In this document: positions 59,554 to 64,000 of the stretch, in pieces
How the letters are laid out: the number at the start of each line of letters is the position of its first letter
Numbering within the stretch: the stretch's first letter is position 1
Source: Spinactinospora alkalitolerans
GTDB lineage: Bacteria > Actinomycetota > Actinomycetes > Streptosporangiales > Streptosporangiaceae
DNA: 64,000 nt
Reading direction: 5' to 3'
Assembly (NCBI RefSeq): GCF_013408795.1
Contig: NZ_JACCCC010000001.1
Coordinates: 992,001-1,056,000, forward strand
Position numbers and translations under genes: made by a program
The notes under the pieces: generated by a model
Told to the model about the DNA's origin: nothing
The model's database searches: none
What the model saw: only the letters and a program-made list of their open reading frames with translations

Positions 59554-60618
59554 ATGGCTGCTCGCACCGTGAAGTTGGCCGTCATCCCCGGTGACGGCAT
59601 CGGCCCCGAGGTCGTCGCCGAAGGACTCAAGGTCCTCTCGGCCGTCGCCCCCCGGCACGATCTCGCCCTCGACGCCACCGAGTACGAACTCGGCGCCAAG
59701 CGGTGGCACGCCACCGGCGAGACGCTCCCCGACTCGGTGGAGGAGGAGCTGCGCGGGCACGAGGCCATCTTCCTCGGCGCCGTGGGCGATCCCTCGGTGC
59801 CCAGCGGTGTGCTGGAGCGCGGCCTGCTGCTGCGCCTGCGCTTCAACCTCTCGCACTACGTCAACCTGCGTCCCGTGCGGCTCTACCCCGGCGTGAGCAC
59901 CCCGCTGGCCGACGCGGCCCCCGAGGACGTCGACATGCTGGTCGTGCGCGAGGGCACCGAGGGCCCCTACGCCGGCATGGGCGGCGTGCTGCGCAAGGGC
60001 ACCCCCGGCGAGATCGCCACACAGGACAGCGTCAACACCCGCTTCGGCGTCGAGCGCGTCGTCCGCTACGCCTTCGGCAAGGCCGCCGCGCGCCCGCGCA
60101 AGAAGCTCACCCTGGTCCACAAGGACAACGTGCTGACCTTCGCCGGCGAGCTGTGGCAGCGCGTCGTGCGCGAGGTCGGCGCGGAGTACTCGGACGTCTC
60201 CGTCGACTACCTGCACGTCGACGCCGCCTCCATGTTCTTCGTGACCCAGCCGCGGCGCTTCGACGTCGTCGTCACCGACAACCTCTTCGGCGACATCATC
60301 ACCGACCTCGGCGCGGCCATCGCCGGCGGCATCGGCCTGGCCGCCAGCGGCAACATCAACCCCGAGCCCGAGTTCCCCAGCATGTTCGAGCCGGTGCACG
60401 GCTCGGCCCCCGACATCGCCGGCCAGAGCAAGGCCGACCCCACCGCGACCGTCCTGTCCGCGGCCATCATGCTGGACCACCTCGGCTACGCCGACGCCGC
60501 CCGCCAGGTCGAGCAGGCGGTCGGCGAGGACCTGCAGGCCCGGGCGAAGGACGCCACCGTGCGCTCCACCGCCCAGATCGGCGACGACATCGCCGCGCGA
60601 GTAGCCACGCAGGGCTGA
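59554..60618 (+). CDS. leuB: 3-isopropylmalate dehydrogenase
   Basis: A 354-residue NAD-dependent enzyme of leucine synthesis. Markers are [20 protein letters not shown] near the start, [15 protein letters not shown], the Lys/Tyr region [33 protein letters not shown] (metal Asp residues) and [13 protein letters not shown]. The ATG at 59554 has an AGGCAAGG site upstream. It is a single-gene unit with an operator upstream and a hairpin downstream. Confidence 0.94.
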   Translation: MAARTVKLAVIPGDGIGPEVVAEGLKVLSAVAPRHDLALDATEYELGAKRWHATGETLPDSVEEELRGHEAIFLGAVGDPSVPSGVLERGLLLRLRFNLSHYVNLRPVRLYPGVSTPLADAAPEDVDMLVVREGTEGPYAGMGGVLRKGTPGEIATQDSVNTRFGVERVVRYAFGKAAARPRKKLTLVHKDNVLTFAGELWQRVVREVGAEYSDVSVDYLHVDAASMFFVTQPRRFDVVVTDNLFGDIITDLGAAIAGGIGLAASGNINPEPEFPSMFEPVHGSAPDIAGQSKADPTATVLSAAIMLDHLGYADAARQVEQAVGEDLQARAKDATVRSTAQIGDDIAARVATQG

Positions 60619-60678
60619 GGCACGCCTCGGCCCTGCCGGTTCAGCGGCGCGCCGAGGCACACGGACATCCCCATGCTG

Positions 60679-60708
60679 CGACGGGCGCGCCCCACGGCGC
60701 GCCCGTCG
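60679..60708 (+). terminator. Terminator of leuB
   Basis: A perfect 13-bp stem CGACGGGCGCGCC (60679-60691) and GGCGCGCCCGTCG (60696-60708) with a CCAC loop, 60 bases after the stop. Confidence 0.75.
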
Positions 60709-60769
60709 TCATGTCCGGGGAGAAACCCCGCTATGGCCCAGGGCACGTCGTTTCCGTCACACTAGATCT

Positions 60770-60793
60770 CGGGTCGGCAGTGCTGCCGACCCG
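60770..60793 (+). promoter_or_regulatory. Perfect hairpin in the ilvE leader
   Basis: CGGGTCGGCAG (60770-60780) and CTGCCGACCCG (60783-60793) form an 11-bp stem 26 bases before the ilvE ATG. CACTAG/TAGATC-like sequence just upstream (60758-60768) may be a -10 box, which would put the hairpin at the 5' end of the mRNA, where it could protect the message. Confidence 0.45.
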
Positions 60794-60819
60794 ATGTACC
60801 CGAGAGGACCTACTTGCCA

Positions 60820-61938
60820 ATGAACAGCAGCACCACCACAAGCGGGTTGACGTTCGACATCCAGCCCTCGGCCCAGCGGAAGACCCCGCAGGAGCGAGCG
60901 GCACTGCTGGAGAGCCCCGGGTTCGGCAACGTGTTCACCGACCACATGGTCACCATCCGCTACAGCGAGGACAAGGGCTGGTACGACGCACGGCTGGAGC
61001 CCTACGGCCCCATCCCGCTCGACCCGGCCACGGCCGCCCTGCACTACGCCCAGGAGATCTTCGAGGGGTTGAAGGCCTACCGGCACCCCGACGGCTCGAT
61101 CGCCTGCTTCCGCCCCGAGGCCAACGCCGCGCGGCTCAACCGCAGCGCCCGCCGCATGGCAATGCCGGAGCTGCCGGAGGAGCTGTTCACCGGCGCCATC
61201 GAGACGCTGCTCGAACACGACGGCGACTGGGTGCCGACCAAGGCCGACAACAGCCTCTACCTCCGTCCCTTCATGTTCGCCACCGACGTCGGCCTCGGCG
61301 TCAACCACCCTTCGCGCAACTACCTGTTCATCCTCATCGCCTCGCCCTCCGGCTCCTACTTCTCCGGCGGCGTCAAGCCGGTGACGGTCTGGCTGAGCGA
61401 GGACTACACCCGCGCCGCGCCGGGCGGCACCGGTGAGGCCAAGTTCGCCGGCAACTACGCCGCGAGCTTCCTGGCCCAGGCGCAGGCGGTCGAGAAGGGG
61501 TGCGACCAGGTCGTCTGGCTCGACGCGGTGGAGCACCGCTGGGTCGAGGAGATGGGCGGCATGAACCTGTGCTTCGTCTTCGGCTCCGGTGAGAACGCGC
61601 GCATCCTCACGCCTGGCCTCACCGGCACCCTGCTGCCGGGCATCACCCGCGACTCGCTGCTCAAGCTCGCACCCGAGCTGGGCATCCCCGCCGAAGAGGG
61701 CCGCATCTCCACCGAGCAGTGGCGCGAGGCCGCGGCCAGTGGCGAGCTCACCGAGGTGTTCGCCTGCGGCACCGCCGCCGTCATCACTCCGGTCGCCCAC
61801 GTCAAGGGCTCCCAGGGCGAGTTCCAGATCGGCGACGGCACGCCGGGCCCGGTGACGATGCTGCTGCGCGACGAGCTCGTCGGCCTCCAGTACGGCCACC
61901 GCTCCGACAGCCACGGCTGGGTCCGCAGGTTGGGCTAG
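60820..61938 (+). CDS. ilvE: Branched-chain amino acid aminotransferase
   Basis: A 372-residue class IV PLP aminotransferase for the last step of Leu, Ile and Val synthesis. [16 protein letters not shown] is the substrate loop, the PLP Lys is Lys208 in [13 protein letters not shown], and [12 protein letters not shown] and [12 protein letters not shown] complete the site, as in group II BCATs. The ATG at 60820 follows a GAGAGGACC site; a TTG six bases earlier is possible. A hairpin in its leader and a strong terminator make it an independent unit. Confidence 0.95.
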   Translation: MNSSTTTSGLTFDIQPSAQRKTPQERAALLESPGFGNVFTDHMVTIRYSEDKGWYDARLEPYGPIPLDPATAALHYAQEIFEGLKAYRHPDGSIACFRPEANAARLNRSARRMAMPELPEELFTGAIETLLEHDGDWVPTKADNSLYLRPFMFATDVGLGVNHPSRNYLFILIASPSGSYFSGGVKPVTVWLSEDYTRAAPGGTGEAKFAGNYAASFLAQAQAVEKGCDQVVWLDAVEHRWVEEMGGMNLCFVFGSGENARILTPGLTGTLLPGITRDSLLKLAPELGIPAEEGRISTEQWREAAASGELTEVFACGTAAVITPVAHVKGSQGEFQIGDGTPGPVTMLLRDELVGLQYGHRSDSHGWVRRLG

Positions 61939-61942
61939 CGGC

Positions 61943-61977
61943 CCGTGCGGGAGCGGCGGCGAACCGCTCCCGCACGG
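61943..61977 (+). terminator. Terminator of ilvE
   Basis: A perfect 14-bp stem CCGTGCGGGAGCGG (61943-61956) and CCGCTCCCGCACGG (61964-61977), 4 bases after the stop. Confidence 0.82.
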
Positions 61978-61992
61978 CGGCGGGGCCGCCGA

Positions 61993-62040
61993 CATCCCGG
62001 ACGGCCAAGCGTCGGCGACCGCGCCCGGCCGTCCGGGATG
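61993..62040. repeat. Perfect 14-bp inverted repeat upstream of cimA
   Basis: CATCCCGGACGGCC (61993-62006) and its exact complement (62027-62040) flank a 20-base loop. It lies between the ilvE terminator and the cimA operator, and could be a second terminator or part of the cimA control region. Confidence 0.55.
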
Positions 62041-62050
62041 AGAACCCGTG

Positions 62051-62067
62051 GTCCCACTAAGTGAGAC
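62051..62067 (+). promoter_or_regulatory. BCAA-regulon operator-like palindrome upstream of cimA
   Basis: GTCCCACTAAGTGAGAC has seven-base arms with a single mismatch (C for T at position 4). It is 52 bases before the cimA leader peptide and shares its pattern with the sites before ilvB and leuB. Confidence 0.58.
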
Positions 62068-62118
62068 AAATGGCGTGTGAGCTCATGCTTTTCGCGGAGT
62101 GTGTGGCACACTTGGTTT

Positions 62119-62160
62119 CGTGCCGTCTCAGATGATCATTATCGTGAGGCGTGCCGGCTG
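62119..62160 (+). CDS. cimA leader peptide
   Basis: GTG at 62119 starts a 13-residue peptide, MPSQMIIIVRRAG, ending in TGA. Three consecutive Ile codons (ATC, ATT, ATC) and a Val follow an internal Met. The gene it precedes makes citramalate, the entry to isoleucine, so the leader seems tuned to isoleucine supply. The C-terminal RRAG resembles the RRAAG end of the ilvB leader. A terminator follows at 62185-62214. Confidence 0.78.
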
Positions 62161-62184
62161 ACGATCGGACCTTGCCGGCGCGCC

Positions 62185-62214
62185 GACCTCTCGTGTCCAC
62201 GAGGGGTCTTTTTT
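62185..62214 (+). terminator. cimA attenuator terminator
   Basis: GACCTCTCGTG (62185-62195) pairs with CACGAGGGGTC (62198-62208) with one G-T pair, followed by six T. It lies 25 bases after the leader stop and 52 before the gene. GAGGCG at the end of the leader (62145-62150) could instead pair with CGCC and CCTC at 62181-62190, freeing the terminator, an antiterminator option. Confidence 0.85.
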
Positions 62215-62266
62215 GTTGGCCGAACCAGATGACGAGCAGGAAAAACCACTCCCGGGAGTTCCACGC

Positions 62267-63847
62267 ATGCTGGACGACAGTTTCCACGTTTTCGACACGA
62301 CCCTGCGCGATGGCGCTCAGCGCGAGGGCGTCAACCTCACCGTCGCCGACAAGCTGGCGATCGCGAAGCTGCTCGACGAGTTCGGCGTGGGCTTCATCGA
62401 GGGCGGTTGGCCAGGAGCCAACCCCAAGGACACGGAATTCTTCCAGCGGGCTCAAACAGAGCTGACGCTGGAACACGCGCAGCTCACCGCGTTCGGCGCG
62501 ACCCGCCGGGCCGGTGTGCGGGCCGCCGACGACCCTCAGGTGGCCGCCCTGCGCGAATCCGGTGCGCCGGTCGTCACCCTTGTCGCCAAGAGTGACGACC
62601 GGCACGTCGAACTGGCCCTGCGAACCACGCTCCAGGAGAACCTGGAGATGATCGCCGACACCGTGTCCCACCTGCGCGACAGCGGCCGGCGGGTGTTCCT
62701 GGACTGCGAGCACTTCTTCGACGGCTACCGGCACAACCCCGACTACGCGCTGAGCGTCGTGCGCACCGCCGCCGAGGCCGGCGCCGCGGCGGTCGTCCTG
62801 TGCGACACCAACGGCGGCATGCTGCCCGCCGACATCGCCCGCGTCGTCACCGAGGTCGGCGAGCGCACCGGCGCCCGCCTCGGTATCCACGCCCAGGACG
62901 ACACCGGCTGCGCCGTCGCCAACACGCTGGCCGCCGTCGAGGCCGGCGCCACCCACGTGCAGTGCACCGCCAACGGCTACGGCGAGCGCGTCGGCAACGC
63001 CAACCTGTTCTCCGTCGTTCCGGCGCTGGTGCTCAAGCACGGACGCGAGGTGCTGCCCGAGGGGCGGCTGCGGGAGATGACCCGCGTCTCCCAGGCCATC
63101 GCCGAAATCGTCAACATCGCCCCGGCCACCCACCAGCCCTATGTCGGCACCTCGGCCTTCGCGCACAAGGCCGGGCTGCACGCGTCGGCGATCAAGGTCG
63201 ACCCGGACCTCTACCAGCACACCGACCCGGCCCTGGTCGGCAACGACATGCGGATGCTGGTCTCGGACATGGCCGGGCGGGCCTCCATCGAGCTCAAGGC
63301 CAAGGAGCTGGGTTTCGACCTGGGCGGCGACCGCGAACTCCTCGGCAGGGTCGTGGACCGGGTCAAGTCCATGGAGCTCGCCGGCTACAGCTTCGAGGCC
63401 GCCGACGCGTCGCTGGAGCTGCTGCTGCGCGAGGAGCTGGGGCGGCCCGTGCGCTACTTCGAGGTGGAGTCGTGGCGGACGCTGGTCGAGCGGCGCGCCG
63501 ACGGCACCACGATGAGCGAGGCCACCGTCAAGCTGCACGTCAAGGGCGAGCGGGTGATCGCCACGGGCGAGGGCAACGGCCCCGTCAACGCGCTGGACCG
63601 CGCGCTGCGCTCGGCGATGGAGGGCGTCTACACCGCCCTGGCCGATGTGGAGCTCTCCGACTACAAGGTGCGCATCCTCGAAGGCACCTCCGGAACCGAC
63701 GCCGTCACCCGTGTCCTGGTCGGCTCCACCGACGGCCACGGCGGGTGGACCACGGTCGGCGTCGGCGAGAACGTCATCGACGCCTCCTGGATCGCGCTGG
63801 AGCAGGCGGTCACCTACGGCCTGCTGCGCCAGGGGTACGAGCAGTGA
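62267..63847 (+). CDS. cimA: Citramalate synthase
   Basis: A 526-residue acyltransferase of the LeuA-like CimA family (TIGR00977-type), condensing pyruvate and acetyl-CoA to citramalate for isoleucine. The substrate motif FDTTLRDGAQREGVNL is at residues 9-24 with Arg14 and Asp15. The metal-binding segment is GIHAQDDTGCAVANT, with HxQ where LeuA has HxH; I recall this form in actinobacterial CimA. A C-terminal LeuA_dimer regulatory domain follows from about residue 385. The ATG at 62267 has GGGAG upstream. A leader peptide and attenuator control it. Confidence 0.92.
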   Translation: MLDDSFHVFDTTLRDGAQREGVNLTVADKLAIAKLLDEFGVGFIEGGWPGANPKDTEFFQRAQTELTLEHAQLTAFGATRRAGVRAADDPQVAALRESGAPVVTLVAKSDDRHVELALRTTLQENLEMIADTVSHLRDSGRRVFLDCEHFFDGYRHNPDYALSVVRTAAEAGAAAVVLCDTNGGMLPADIARVVTEVGERTGARLGIHAQDDTGCAVANTLAAVEAGATHVQCTANGYGERVGNANLFSVVPALVLKHGREVLPEGRLREMTRVSQAIAEIVNIAPATHQPYVGTSAFAHKAGLHASAIKVDPDLYQHTDPALVGNDMRMLVSDMAGRASIELKAKELGFDLGGDRELLGRVVDRVKSMELAGYSFEAADASLELLLREELGRPVRYFEVESWRTLVERRADGTTMSEATVKLHVKGERVIATGEGNGPVNALDRALRSAMEGVYTALADVELSDYKVRILEGTSGTDAVTRVLVGSTDGHGGWTTVGVGENVIDASWIALEQAVTYGLLRQGYEQ

Positions 63848-63852
63848 AGACA

Positions 63853-63889
63853 GCGGGGCCGCCGACGCGAGGGGCGCCGGCGGCCCCGC
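63853..63889. terminator. Bidirectional terminator after cimA
   Basis: A perfect 12-bp stem GCGGGGCCGCCG (63853-63864) and CGGCGGCCCCGC (63878-63889) between convergent genes. Confidence 0.7.
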
Positions 63890-63910
63890 CCTCCTCCCGG
63901 GATGGGGCGC

Positions 63911-64000
63911 CTAGACCAGCGTGACCGCGCCGCCCTCGACGCTGACCTCGACCGGGGGCAGGGGCGATCCGGCGGGGCCGCCGGCCACGGGGCCGTCGGG
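63911..64000 (-). CDS. 3' end of a gene, probably a Rieske-type protein
   Basis: The minus strand carries an open frame from the window edge to a TAG at 63911. The 29 visible residues read PDGPVAGGPAGSPLPPVEVS and then VEGGAVTLV. The GGPA-PLPPVEVSVEG pattern is typical of the C-terminus of small Rieske 2Fe-2S proteins, where it follows the cluster-binding CPCHG segment. The diagnostic Cys/His residues lie outside the window, so this is a suggestion only. Confidence 0.5.
   Translation of the reverse strand, partial: PDGPVAGGPAGSPLPPVEVSVEGGAVTLV

Overview
The window is a chromosomal segment from a high-GC actinomycete. The GC-biased third codon positions, the many GTG and TTG starts, the GlgE maltosyltransferase operon, the NAD-dependent ligase and GatCAB neighbourhood, the YbaK, YkoEDC and electron-transfer flavoprotein genes, and the thioester-domain sortase substrates all fit filamentous Actinobacteria. 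A relative of Nocardiopsis, Streptomonospora or Thermobifida is my best guess from gene style. That is an inference, because no rRNA or other marker gene is present. From memory the core order (glgB-mak-treS-glgE / glgP, then mnmA-metE-like-ligA-GGDEF/EAL-gatCA-gatB-GGDEF/EAL-ilvBNC-serA-leuB-ilvE-cimA) matches the conserved Streptomyces core region, so most of the window is ancestral chromosome rather than an island.

Layout. 0-5 kb: end of an unknown gene, a HAD hydrolase, and a four-gene OpuC/ProU-type quaternary-ammonium (compatible solute) ABC transporter ending in a perfect terminator. 4.7-11.4 kb: mixed single genes, namely a flavin reductase coupled to SppA, a GH18 protein without signal peptide, a secreted protein, a HATPase regulator and a frameshifted DUF418 membrane protein. 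11.5-22.3 kb: glycogen/trehalose block, glgE-treS-mak-glgB on the minus strand with glgP divergent. 22.4-25.7 kb: TPP riboswitch followed by a YkoEDC-type ECF thiamine/precursor transporter. 25.7-38 kb: enoyl-CoA hydratase, YbaK, a membrane Ser/Thr kinase, etfBA, cysteine desulfurase, mnmA and a DedA-like protein. 38-53.4 kb: ligA, gatC-gatA and gatB, two GGDEF-EAL c-di-GMP proteins, and two oppositely oriented sortase-anchored thioester-domain proteins sitting between gatA and gatB. 53.4-63.9 kb: branched-chain amino acid and serine genes ilvB-ilvN-ilvC, serA, leuB, ilvE, cimA. The right edge holds the 3' end of a Rieske-like gene.

How it works together. The 53-64 kb block is heavily regulated at the RNA and DNA level. 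ilvB is preceded by a 16-codon leader peptide (FLILVL core) and a terminator. cimA is preceded by a 13-codon leader peptide (IIIV core) and a terminator. Codon choice in each leader matches the end products of the gene it precedes. A shared palindrome of the form GTCTCAC-N3-GTGAGAC lies upstream of ilvB, leuB and cimA and probably binds one common regulator, plausibly the NdgR/AreB/LtbR IclR-family type.

The most unusual non-coding features are two repeat families. Family A is a roughly 63-bp palindrome found three times, each 11-21 nt after a stop codon. Family B is a roughly 180-bp imperfect palindrome with inverted ends, present twice in opposite orientations (27.2 and 36.6 kb). A 36-codon Ser/Glu/Arg mini-ORF bridges gatC and gatA with stop/start overlaps at both ends. 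No tRNA, rRNA, CRISPR array, phage or transposase gene was seen.
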